Positions 1 through 6,499 of a stretch of DNA of 13,970 nucleotides are shown here, piece after piece (within the stretch, counting starts at the first letter, position 1; the number at the start of each line of letters is the position of its first letter). Source of the DNA: Fidelibacterota bacterium UBA1134 (GTDB lineage: Bacteria; Fidelibacterota; Marinisomatia; Marinisomatales; S15-B10); the NCBI GenBank assembly GCA_002311975.1, contig DCAL01000079.1, forward strand, positions 69,061 to 83,030, read 5' to 3'. The position numbers were made by a program, and so were the translations under genes. Below the pieces are notes generated by a model. The model did no database searches. It was given only the letters and a program-made list of their open reading frames with translations, and was not told the origin of the DNA.

Positions 1-147
1 TGGCGTTCCAAGATGGCTCGTGCGGGAAAAGGTGGCGGGAACGCTGAAAAAGTTGCCGAAGCGGGAGTGACCAGACAATCGGGATACCTCTATTTCGTCG
101 ACAAGGATGGAGATGTTTCCCGTGCTAAGATGGCAAGAGGTCGTTAG
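1..147 (+). CDS. C-terminal end of a very small basic protein (partial)
   Basis: Frame 1 is open from the window edge to TAG at 145-147 and encodes 48 residues. The product is rich in Lys, Arg and Gly, ending SRAKMARGR, with a central patch GYLYFVDKDGDVSRA. An internal ATG at 13 would give a 44-residue protein, but the true start may lie just left of the window. There is no membrane segment or Cys cluster. Very short basic proteins of this style (a Tyr-Leu-Tyr-Phe-Val-Asp strand followed by a K/R tail) look like conserved hypotheticals of unknown function. A strong hairpin lies 21 bases beyond the stop, which fits a real gene end. I do not recognise the family and assign no function. Confidence 0.5.
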   Translation, partial: WRSKMARAGKGGGNAEKVAEAGVTRQSGYLYFVDKDGDVSRAKMARGR

Positions 148-168
148 TACTTAGCTTACACTGGGTCT

Positions 169-200
169 TCAAACAAGCCTCTTTAGGGAGGCTTGTTTGA
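169..200 (+). terminator. Strong 13-bp hairpin, probable Rho-independent terminator
   Basis: Perfect inverted repeat: arm 169-181 pairs with 188-200 around a 6-base loop (TTTAGG). It is followed by only a short T run (TTTA) and then a G run. It sits 21 bases after the stop of the small basic protein, so it most likely ends that transcript. The weak T tract makes the termination mechanism less certain than the hairpin itself. Confidence 0.7.
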
Positions 201-271
201 TTTAGGGGGGGAATCCTGCGATATGAAGAATCAATCCGGGAAAGGAATATTAGCGATAGTGTAGGCTTTCA

Positions 272-281
272 TATAAATTTC
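272..281 (+). promoter_or_regulatory. Possible promoter -10/-7 element for the T9SS heme protein
   Basis: An AT-rich block, TATAAATTTC, lies about 50 bases upstream of the heme-protein start. It resembles both a sigma-70 -10 (TATAAA) and seven of the eight positions of the Bacteroidetes -7 element TAnnTTTG (TAAATTTC, 274-281). No good -35 or -33 TTG box is present at the expected distance. It lies in the 181-base gap 148-328, which otherwise holds only the hairpin at 169-200. Confidence 0.25.
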
Positions 282-315
282 AGCTGAAGAAGTTTCTTGG
301 GCGTATTCAACAGTT

Positions 316-323
316 GGGAGGAG
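316..323 (+). promoter_or_regulatory. Ribosome binding site that fixes the start at 329
   Basis: The purine block GGGAGGAG is a strong anti-Shine-Dalgarno match ending 5 bases before ATG 329. It falls inside the frame if TTG 314 were used, so it argues for 329. Confidence 0.75.
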
Positions 324-328
324 AAGAT

Positions 329-1003
329 ATGAGGGACACACTTTTCTATGTGATTGTTTCAGGCTGTTTCGCAGCGGTTTTAATTGGTCAAGTGGACTAC
401 ACGACGCAGATTCAGCCAGTGTTTAACAGTAGTTGTAACAGTGGCAGTTGCCATGGCGGAAGCGCAGGAGGATTGGATCTTACATCATACGACAATCTGA
501 TGAAGGGTGACAGTAACAACGGTCCTGTGGTGACGTCCGGTGACGGCGCCAACAGCGTACTGGTACAAAAGCTGGGATCCATGCCGCCCTTTGGCGACAG
601 GATGCCGAAGAACCTTGACCCCCTGCCGGATGCGACTATCAATCTTATCTCTCAGTGGATTGATGAAGGAGCGAATGAAGAGTCAATCTCTGTGGAAGAG
701 TGGATGGTTGCGGTGCCGGCGAAGTTCAGGATCGTGGGGAATTATCCCAATCCGTTTAACCCGAAGACGACTATCGTCGTGGAACTGGCCCGCAAGGCTC
801 ACATTGAGCTGGTCGTAAGTGATATACTCGGTCGGGATGTTGCTGTTCTGATGCGCGCACCTCTGGATCGCGGCAGCCACCGGATCGTCTGGGACGCTGC
901 AGACCATCCCAGCGGCGCCTACTTCGCGCGACTGATCACAAATGGTGAAAGCGAAAAGGACGTAACAGATGGACGCTTCATCACAATGACACTGCTGAAG
1001 TAG
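329..1003 (+). CDS. Secreted cytochrome c-like protein with type IX secretion sorting domain
   Basis: This 224-residue protein has three parts. Residues 1-21 form a Sec signal peptide (MRDTLFYVIVSGCF... with a hydrophobic core). Residues 22-117 resemble the small cytochrome c-like modules found in Planctomycetes and FCB bacteria (TTQIQPVF...CHGG...LMxG...MP...LISQWIDEGA). The heme site is unusual: Cys36 and Cys41-His42 are spaced C-x4-C-H rather than C-x2-C-H. Met92 in DRMP is a plausible distal ligand. Residues about 133-224 form a C-terminal T9SS sorting domain with YPNPFNP at 139-145, DILGRDVA, GAYFARL and a basic C-terminus. The protein should therefore cross the outer membrane and be surface-attached or released. 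An electron-transfer or heme-carrying role is inferred. The start is ATG 329 with a strong Shine-Dalgarno, not the TTG at 314. Confidence 0.85.
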   Translation: MRDTLFYVIVSGCFAAVLIGQVDYTTQIQPVFNSSCNSGSCHGGSAGGLDLTSYDNLMKGDSNNGPVVTSGDGANSVLVQKLGSMPPFGDRMPKNLDPLPDATINLISQWIDEGANEESISVEEWMVAVPAKFRIVGNYPNPFNPKTTIVVELARKAHIELVVSDILGRDVAVLMRAPLDRGSHRIVWDAADHPSGAYFARLITNGESEKDVTDGRFITMTLLK

Positions 1004-1118
1004 GGGTTCTCGGCTAATTCTAATCGTCGCTACTCATATTACTTTCTGATCAGGCTGAGATTCGAATAGAGAGCATAAGTTTGAGCATTCCATTCATATT
1101 GAGGAAGTGGAGCTTTCT

Positions 1119-2486
1119 GTGGAGGCAGTAGTCCGTTACGCCGCAGAGAATCATGACAGATTCCTGGAGGAATTGAAGGATCTGATCCGGATTCCCAGCA
1201 TCTCGAGCAGTACCGAACATAAGGATGATGTCGACCGTTGTGCACACTTCGTCAAAGAAATCATGCTGGGAATCGGGCTCGAAAGTGCTGAGGTGTGGCA
1301 GACAGATGGTCATCCCATTGTCTATGGCGAATGTCTGGGCGCTCCCGAAAAGCCAACCGTTCTCATCTACGGTCACTACGATGTTCAGCCTGTGGATCCA
1401 CTTGATCTCTGGGAGACGCCGCCATTTGAACCTTCCATCAGGAATGGCAGAATGTACGGGCGTGGATCGGTAGATGATAAAGGTCAGGTTCACATTCACT
1501 TGAAAGCTGTTCAGTCATGGTTAAAGGGAACCGGTACGCTACCCATCAATTTGAAATTTCTAATAGAGGGAGAAGAGGAGGTCGGCAGCAAGAACCTCAA
1601 TGCTTTCTTGATAGATAATCAGAAAATGCTGGCTGCTGACGTTGTTCTTATCTCAGACACTTCCATGCTCCAGAAAGGAGTGCCGTCTATCTGCTGCGGT
1701 CTGCGCGGCTTAGCCTATTTCCAGATTGATTTGCGCGGCTCGAAGCAAGATCTCCATTCGGGATCGTTTGGCGGCGCCGTCAAGAATCCCATCCATGCGT
1801 TGACAGAGATAGTCAATCAGCTGAAAGATGAAAAGGGACGGATTGCCATTCCGGGATTCTACGATGATGTGGTCGATCTGGTCCCGGGCGATCGGGAAGC
1901 GTTGGCACAGTTGCCGTTTGACGAAGAAGATTACCGCAAGGAGATTGGTGCCGCGAAGCTTTACGGCGAAGAAGGTTTTTCTGTCTTGGAGAATCTCTGG
2001 TGCCGACCGACTCTCGATGTGTGCGGCATTTGGGGCGGCTTCACGGGCGAAGGTTCAAAAACTGTGATTCCGGCTGAGGCTCATGCCAAAGTCAGCATAC
2101 GTCTGGTTTCACATCAGGATCCGGAAACTGTTGCCGCTCTATTTGAGGATTACGTTAGTAAAATTGCGCCGCCGGAAGTTGAAGTATCGGTACAGCGGAT
2201 GCATGGAGGATTGCCCTTTTTGGCGGACACCAGTCATCCCGCATTTGAAGCATCAGTGCGCGCTCTGAAGAAAGGATTCGACAGTGATGTTGTGTTTATT
2301 CGGGAAGGCGGTTCCATTCCGTTTGTGCAGACAATCGATGAAGTACTGAATGTTCCTGTTGTCTTGGTAGGTTTCGGCCTGCCCGATGAAAATGCTCACG
2401 CGCCTAACGAATGGTTCGATATGGAGAATTATGAGAAGGGAATCCTCAGTAGCATATATCTGTATGATGAACTATCACGAATCTGA
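1119..2486 (+). CDS. M20-family metallopeptidase (dipeptidase / ArgE-DapE-carboxypeptidase G2 type)
   Basis: The 455-residue protein spans the full M20 fold and probably hydrolyses dipeptides or N-acyl amino acids in the cytoplasm; no signal peptide is seen. Motifs (numbering from GTG 1119): YGHYDVQP with zinc ligand His86 and Asp88; GRGSVDDKG with the bridging Asp at 119/120; GEEEVGS with catalytic and ligand Glu at 152/153; ISDTS with Asp180; DLHSGSFGG in the dimerisation domain; and AHAPNEWF near the C-terminus supplying the last His (427). All key residues are present. Start choice: there is no ATG. GTG 1119 has GGAG at 1109-1112 with a 6-base spacer and fits the usual N-terminus; GTG 1107 is in frame but its purine block is almost adjacent. 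Substrate specificity within M20 cannot be read from sequence. Confidence 0.9.
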   Translation: MEAVVRYAAENHDRFLEELKDLIRIPSISSSTEHKDDVDRCAHFVKEIMLGIGLESAEVWQTDGHPIVYGECLGAPEKPTVLIYGHYDVQPVDPLDLWETPPFEPSIRNGRMYGRGSVDDKGQVHIHLKAVQSWLKGTGTLPINLKFLIEGEEEVGSKNLNAFLIDNQKMLAADVVLISDTSMLQKGVPSICCGLRGLAYFQIDLRGSKQDLHSGSFGGAVKNPIHALTEIVNQLKDEKGRIAIPGFYDDVVDLVPGDREALAQLPFDEEDYRKEIGAAKLYGEEGFSVLENLWCRPTLDVCGIWGGFTGEGSKTVIPAEAHAKVSIRLVSHQDPETVAALFEDYVSKIAPPEVEVSVQRMHGGLPFLADTSHPAFEASVRALKKGFDSDVVFIREGGSIPFVQTIDEVLNVPVVLVGFGLPDENAHAPNEWFDMENYEKGILSSIYLYDELSRI

Positions 2487-2572
2487 TTAACATTAAGCGT
2501 ACAATTCTGACCTATCCCAAACTGAAACGAAATCTTCGGCCGATCTCCATACTGACGGGATTATGCATCGTC

Positions 2573-3808
2573 TTGCCCGCGGCAGTCATTGCCGAACAGT
2601 GCAGCCTCGTCTCTGAGATTCAGATCACAGGGCATCGCAAGACGAAAGAGTACATCATCCGGCGCGAAATACAGCATCCTGTGAATATACCACTGGATAG
2701 TATTTTGGCAGCGGAGGATAGAAACCGGATCGAGAATCTAGGCATCTTCAGCATCGTCACTTGGGAGTTTGTTCCCGATGAAGATGGGTCGTGTGCTCTC
2801 AACTACGAGGTGACTGAATCGTGGAGAATTCTCCCCGGCGCCACGCCCATCTATTCGGAAGATAAGGGGTGGTCGCTCTCAGGTGGTATTCTGATCAAGA
2901 ACTTTCGCGGCAAGAACGAACGTCTGAATCTGGGCGGGAGTGTCGGAGCTCTGAAGACGTTCTGGCTTAAGTTTCAGGATCCGTGGATTATGGGCGACCA
3001 TGTCTCGCTGAGCATCCAGACCGGCCGTGCCGTGTTTTCTCACCCGTTTCTTCAGTACGATGTGGAGACAATCTCATTTGAAGCGAATGTAGGACGTTAC
3101 TTCGGCTATGAACGGAAAGTGAGCGCCGGGTTTGAGCTGCAGAAGAAGTCTTTTCAATCTGAGAATGAGATACTGGACTATACCTATATCGCACCTCAGG
3201 GTACATTCATGTATGATACTAGAGACCTGTATACAGATCCAAGCGGCGGCGTACTGTTTATGGAGGATATCTATTCGATGCTCGATCTTAACGGTCGTCA
3301 AGAGAATCTCCTGAGGTGGTTTCAATCGTATAGCTTCTATCGTACCCTTGTTCCGGGTCCCAGAAAACTGACGGTCGGCTGGAACCTGAAGGGGGTGTTC
3401 TCTTTTGGAACATTGCGTAATGTGTGGGTGAGCTACATCGGTGGTGGTCTGAGCGTAAGAGGATGGAATGCTCCTGAACGCAAAACCTACGACGATGAGT
3501 CGGTGGCGTTCAGATTTGGCCACCACTGGATTGTCACCTCGGCGGAAATCCGTCAAACGATCATACCGAGGTCGGTGACGCCCATAGGGACTGAATACGG
3601 ACTCATCGCCGCGGCTTTCGCGGATGTGGGGATGGCGTCATCCTCTGTCAAGACTCTGCTGTCGCAACCTCCCATGAGCGGCATCGGTGTGGGTGTTCGA
3701 GTGCCGTGGCCCATGGCGGGCATCATCCGGCTGGATTACGGCTGGGCATTCAGGCGGGGGAAGTTCATGGAGAGAAGCTTTCATTTTGCCGTGGGACAGA
3801 AGTTTTGA
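2573..3808 (+). CDS. Single-POTRA Omp85/BamA-TamA-like outer-membrane protein
   Basis: From TTG 2573 the product is 411 residues. Residues about 12-84 form one POTRA domain (VSEIQITGHRKTKEYIIRRE... NRIENLGIFSIV). The rest is an amphipathic beta barrel ending in an aromatic strand (HFAVGQKF), with the Omp85 signature VRGW at 295-298. It is likely to insert or translocate proteins at the outer membrane, or to be a minimal surface antigen (D15-like); full BamA has five POTRAs, so this is not the main BamA. The first standard start codon, TTG 2573, falls inside the signal peptide: the same frame is open back to 2471 and encodes a basic stretch (KLKRNLR) then a hydrophobic run (ISILTGLCIVLPAAVIA). 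Translation probably begins upstream at a rare codon, for example CTG 2522, CTG 2507 or ATT 2492. I give 2573 as the conservative boundary. The gene follows the dipeptidase closely and precedes a small membrane-protein gene. Confidence 0.85.
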   Translation: MPAAVIAEQCSLVSEIQITGHRKTKEYIIRREIQHPVNIPLDSILAAEDRNRIENLGIFSIVTWEFVPDEDGSCALNYEVTESWRILPGATPIYSEDKGWSLSGGILIKNFRGKNERLNLGGSVGALKTFWLKFQDPWIMGDHVSLSIQTGRAVFSHPFLQYDVETISFEANVGRYFGYERKVSAGFELQKKSFQSENEILDYTYIAPQGTFMYDTRDLYTDPSGGVLFMEDIYSMLDLNGRQENLLRWFQSYSFYRTLVPGPRKLTVGWNLKGVFSFGTLRNVWVSYIGGGLSVRGWNAPERKTYDDESVAFRFGHHWIVTSAEIRQTIIPRSVTPIGTEYGLIAAAFADVGMASSSVKTLLSQPPMSGIGVGVRVPWPMAGIIRLDYGWAFRRGKFMERSFHFAVGQKF

Positions 3809-3830
3809 GCTGTATGGGAGTACGACAGAA

Positions 3831-4115
3831 ATGAAATCGTCGCAGGCGTATCTGACCGTGGCCCGTGCGGAACATCTTATAGTGAGCAAATACTTTACGC
3901 GAACTCTTTCATTTTCTTCTTACCGCTTATCGCCAGTCGCGCGGGATATGCTGGAAACGTACATTCCGGATGAACCCGATTACAGCAGTGCAGTGGACAG
4001 ACATCTGGTTACGCGCATTTCCGAACGGGAACTTTGGGTGACTGTTCTTATCATCCTTCTCCTGCTGGCGGGGCTGCATCGATACAGCTATAGAATGGAG
4101 GGCCAGTTGAAATGA
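3831..4115 (+). CDS. Hypothetical 94-residue protein with one C-terminal membrane span
   Basis: I do not recognise this family. The product is 94 residues: a soluble, mildly basic N-terminal part (1-68) and one clear hydrophobic span at about 69-82 (LWVTVLIILLLLAG), followed by a short basic tail (HRYSYRMEGQLK). This looks like a tail-anchored or single-span inner-membrane protein. ATG 3831 is chosen because GGGAG at 3816-3820 precedes it. The open frame extends further upstream into the Omp85 gene but that part is a shadow. The stop overlaps the start of the RidA-like gene (ATGA, 4112-4115), so the two are probably translationally coupled, and all three genes look like one transcript. Nothing in the sequence shows its role. 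Confidence 0.6.
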   Translation: MKSSQAYLTVARAEHLIVSKYFTRTLSFSSYRLSPVARDMLETYIPDEPDYSSAVDRHLVTRISERELWVTVLIILLLLAGLHRYSYRMEGQLK

Positions 4116-4512
4116 ATGAATCAGAAATCAGGAGAGTTTTTTCAGGCGCCCCGTGGGAGAGTCTGGTGGGCTATTGCAGAGCAGTGCGATTCGGAGATCA
4201 CGTGTCTGTGTCAGGCACAGCCCCCGTAGCCGGTGACGGTTCGGTCCACGCGCCCGGGAATGCTTATGAACAGGCGAAGCGATGTTTCGAGATCATCGGA
4301 CACTCTTTGAAGGAAGTGGATGCGAGCCTTGCTGTGTTGTCAGGACGAGGATGTATGTAACGGATATCAGTCTGTGGCAGGAGTTTGGCCGGGCTCACAA
4401 GGAGTTCTTCGGTGAGAATCCGCCGGTAGCAACAATGGTGGAAGTTCAGTCCCTGATTGATCCAGACATGCTGATTGAAGCCGAAGCGGAGGCTGTCATT
4501 CGTTCAAGTTGA
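4112..4512 (+). pseudogene. RidA/YjgF/YER057c-family gene broken by a one-base frameshift
   Basis: The intact family protein would have about 133 residues. Frame 1 (4112-4360) gives residues 1-74 that match a RidA subfamily (FSGAPWESLVGYCRAVRFGD, VSVSGTAP, ASLA), then shifts into nonsense and stops at TAA 4358. The remaining half continues without interruption in another frame from about 4337 to TGA 4512: VVRTRMYVTDI, GRAHKEFFGENPP, MVEVQSLIDPDMLIEAEAEAV. Between Ala74 (GCT 4331-4333) and the GTT at 4336-4338 there are two bases where a codon is expected. Relatives commonly read D-V-V-R-T here, so loss of one base from a GAT codon at about 4334-4335 explains the break. RidA proteins are trimeric enamine/imine deaminases; both halves keep conserved residues, including the Arg of RTRM. 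It could be a recent pseudogene or a sequencing or assembly error. Confidence 0.85.
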
Positions 4513-4522
4513 ATCCTTTCCG

Positions 4523-5176
4523 TTATCTTGGCTTACGAGATTTGAGAATCATCACTTCTTCGAACTTTTTCTCTGTACCGCTCTTCAAGCGTTGAATATT
4601 GCTCCTGTGGGTTGCGATGATAAACAGGGGAACGAAGAGTGAAAATATGATCAGCGATGGCTCTGCCTTCTCAAGGCCCAGAAGCGGTAGGAGCGCCACG
4701 GCAATGGGGAGGGTTATGGCCGCTGACATGCTGCTTGCGGAGACGTAGCCCCAGCGCATAAGAACCAGACTGAACACAAAGGCGCAAAGCGGTATTGCTA
4801 CCGGATAGAGGGTCAGCAGAACTCCAGCGAGGGTAGCGACTCCCTTGCCGCCGCGAAATCCTCCGAAGATGGTGAATGTATGGCCAAGTACAGCGGCAAG
4901 TCCTGCCATAATTGGGACGACTCCCAAATCTGATATCAAAAGATTCCCTAAAGGCCAAGCTGCCACCACGCCCGCCGCCAGCCATCCCTTAAAGATGTCC
5001 ACCGTACCTACCACCAACCCTGCTTTCCAGCCGACGACTCTTACCACATTTGACATGCCCGCATTGCCGCTGCCGTGTTTACGGATATCGATATTCTTGA
5101 CCAGCCGCGCCACAATGATACTCGTGGGAAAAGATCCAGCCAGATAACTCAATGTAAGAATCAGGAGCAGGCCCAT
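4523..5176 (-). CDS. plsY: Acyl-phosphate glycerol-3-phosphate acyltransferase PlsY
   Basis: PlsY transfers an acyl group from acyl-phosphate to glycerol-3-phosphate, the first step of membrane phospholipid synthesis, in the inner membrane. The 217 residues match the usual family length of about 200. The three conserved cytoplasmic-loop motifs are present: KHGSGNAGMSNVVR at 33-46, GHTFTIFGGFRGGKGVAT at 98-115 (phosphate-binding glycines), and THRSNIQRLKSGTE at 189-202. Hydrophobic segments between them fit the several-pass topology. It carries NAG in place of the common NIG in the first motif. The start at 5176 puts the first helix and the SYLAGSFPTS motif in the usual place, though no Shine-Dalgarno is seen. 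It is convergent with the broken RidA gene, with only 10 bases between the stops. Confidence 0.95.
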   Translation of the reverse strand: MGLLLILTLSYLAGSFPTSIIVARLVKNIDIRKHGSGNAGMSNVVRVVGWKAGLVVGTVDIFKGWLAAGVVAAWPLGNLLISDLGVVPIMAGLAAVLGHTFTIFGGFRGGKGVATLAGVLLTLYPVAIPLCAFVFSLVLMRWGYVSASSMSAAITLPIAVALLPLLGLEKAEPSLIIFSLFVPLFIIATHRSNIQRLKSGTEKKFEEVMILKSRKPR

Positions 5177-5256
5177 GTCGATTCAGTTTCTCATGATGAT
5201 TCTGAAGACAATTTGTGGGAACTTTCTTTAGTCACGGGAGTAGATATGATTGTTAC

Positions 5257-5317
5257 AGCCAGTCCGGGAGTTTTCTGTCTCACCCTCCTTAACCCCACTT
5301 AAGCTTTCGGACTGGCT
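5257..5317 (-). repeat. 10-bp inverted repeat with a 41-base loop after the DUF502 stop
   Basis: AGCCAGTCCG at 5257-5266 pairs perfectly with CGGACTGGCT at 5308-5317, three bases beyond the DUF502 stop codon. The 41-base loop itself contains small complementary pairs (CTTAA 5288-5292 with TTAAG 5299-5303). No U run follows on the minus strand, so it is not a classic intrinsic terminator. It lies in the 143-base gap before plsY. It could be a partial terminator, an mRNA-stabilising 3' structure or a small structured element. Confidence 0.45.
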
Positions 5318-5319
5318 TC

Positions 5320-5928
5320 TTATTTGCTCTTTACTTTGATTTTGTTCTTTGTAGGAGCTAGCATTCCGCCTGAGATTATCGATTTTAACCCTTCTTCAAT
5401 GGAGAGATCGGCATCGATTGTCTCCTCCTTGGGGACGATCAGCATGAAGCCTGAAGTGGGATTCGGTGTGGTGGAGACGAACACATGATAGAATTCTTGG
5501 CCGTCCTCATTTGTCGATTCTCCAGTGACAAAAGCGATAGTCCACGTATTCTCTTGCGGGTAGGGGATCAGAATGGTTTTCTGGAAGGCGCGGCTCTGCG
5601 TTCCGCTGAGGGCCTGGGTGATCTGTTTGGCGGCCCCATAGACCGTGCTTGCCACCGGTATCTTCGCAAGAATCTTTTCGCCAAGATGGACAAGTTGACG
5701 CCCAAGAAAGTTGGTCATAAGGAGGCCGAGGAGGTACAGCGATATGAGTGTGATGATGAACCCCAGTCCTGGAATATGAATGGGCAAGTTTGCGTCAAGG
5801 AAGGGGGTAGCAAATCCATCGAAGAAGTTGAAGAGGATTTTTATGACATAGAAGGTGGCTAGAACAGGTGCTAGAGTAACAAGCGCTGCCACGAATTTGC
5901 CGCGGAAGTGTCTCAGGATACCAACCAT
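5320..5928 (-). CDS. DUF502-family inner-membrane protein
   Basis: The 202-residue protein has two hydrophobic hairpin segments, at about 11-35 (FVAALVTLAPVLATFYVIKI) and 53-76 (GLGFIITLISLYLLGLLMTN). These are followed by a soluble domain with the family signature VFVSTTPNPTSGFMLIVPKEE and an EEGLKSIISGGM near the C-terminus, then a lysine-rich tail. These are hallmarks of DUF502, a widespread integral-membrane family. The molecular function is not established, and nothing here defines it. It lies 52 bases downstream of the alkylguanine methyltransferase gene and 143 bases upstream of plsY on the same strand, so it may belong to the same long transcript. Confidence 0.9.
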   Translation of the reverse strand: MVGILRHFRGKFVAALVTLAPVLATFYVIKILFNFFDGFATPFLDANLPIHIPGLGFIITLISLYLLGLLMTNFLGRQLVHLGEKILAKIPVASTVYGAAKQITQALSGTQSRAFQKTILIPYPQENTWTIAFVTGESTNEDGQEFYHVFVSTTPNPTSGFMLIVPKEETIDADLSIEEGLKSIISGGMLAPTKNKIKVKSK

Positions 5929-5980
5929 AATCTTGCGGATAAGTTAATTCAGGACTGCTATTTGTACAATCGGAAGGAAA

Positions 5981-6499
5981 TCAAGTCTTGAGGCACTTAG
6001 CTAGAGCGCACCCTTCAAGTGCGAGAAACCACCGCTTCATGGGTAAACCACCGCCGTATCCGCCCAGCGAGCCGTTGTGAGCCACCACTCTATGGCACGG
6101 GATTACAATGGGGATGGGGTTGTTCGCGTTGGCGCTGCCGACAGCCCGAACAGCCTTCGGTTTCCCAATCCGCTCGGCGATTTCCTTGTAGGATGCCGTC
6201 TCTCCGTAAGGGATTTCATAGACAGCTCGCAACGCCTCTTGTCGAAACTCGGTAGTTCGCAAGTCGAGAGGGAAAGTGAAACTCTCTCGCGTGCCGTTGA
6301 AGTATTCTCTCAGTTGAACGATCTCACGCTCCAATGCGCCGCCATTCTTAATGATCGTTTCTTGCGGGAACCGTTTTGGTAGCCAAGAGGGGATGAATTC
6401 TCCTGACTCTCCCGGCAAACCGACACAACACAGACCTTTATCTGATTTTGCCAGGAACAGGAGGCCGATGGGTGCCTTGAGAGAAGTATGGGCAATCAC
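5981..6499 (-). CDS. ogt: Methylated-DNA--[protein]-cysteine S-methyltransferase (Ogt/MGMT)
   Basis: This suicide enzyme removes alkyl groups from O6-alkylguanine (and O4-alkylthymine) in DNA by transferring them to its own cysteine. The 172-residue product is an Ogt-type stand-alone enzyme without the Ada N-terminal domain. The active site IPCHRVVA places the acceptor at Cys135. PYGETASYKEIA (97-108) and the helix-turn-helix region with KAVRAVGSANANNP (115-128, arginine finger Arg118) are intact, as is GYGGGLPMKRWFLALEG at the C-terminus. The start is GTG 6499, overlapping the molybdopterin-subunit stop by 4 bases (GTGA), with no Shine-Dalgarno; translation is probably coupled to the upstream gene. 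The coupling to a molybdenum hydroxylase is unusual. Confidence 0.93.
   Translation of the reverse strand: MIAHTSLKAPIGLLFLAKSDKGLCCVGLPGESGEFIPSWLPKRFPQETIIKNGGALEREIVQLREYFNGTRESFTFPLDLRTTEFRQEALRAVYEIPYGETASYKEIAERIGKPKAVRAVGSANANNPIPIVIPCHRVVAHNGSLGGYGGGLPMKRWFLALEGCALAKCLKT

Noticed and set aside
314..328. TTG start at 314 for the heme protein
   Set aside because: It would place the strong Shine-Dalgarno inside the gene and add residues before the signal peptide; ATG 329 is far better.
3074..3556. 160-codon minus-strand open frame
   Set aside because: Antisense to the Omp85 barrel; no recognisable protein features.
3687..3830. Upstream extension of the 94-residue gene
   Set aside because: This part overlaps the Omp85 C-terminus in another frame; the ribosome binding site and ATG at 3831 mark the real start.
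5075..5302. Possible small + strand gene over the plsY start and gap
   Set aside because: Mostly antisense to plsY, no Shine-Dalgarno, and its composition is not protein-like.
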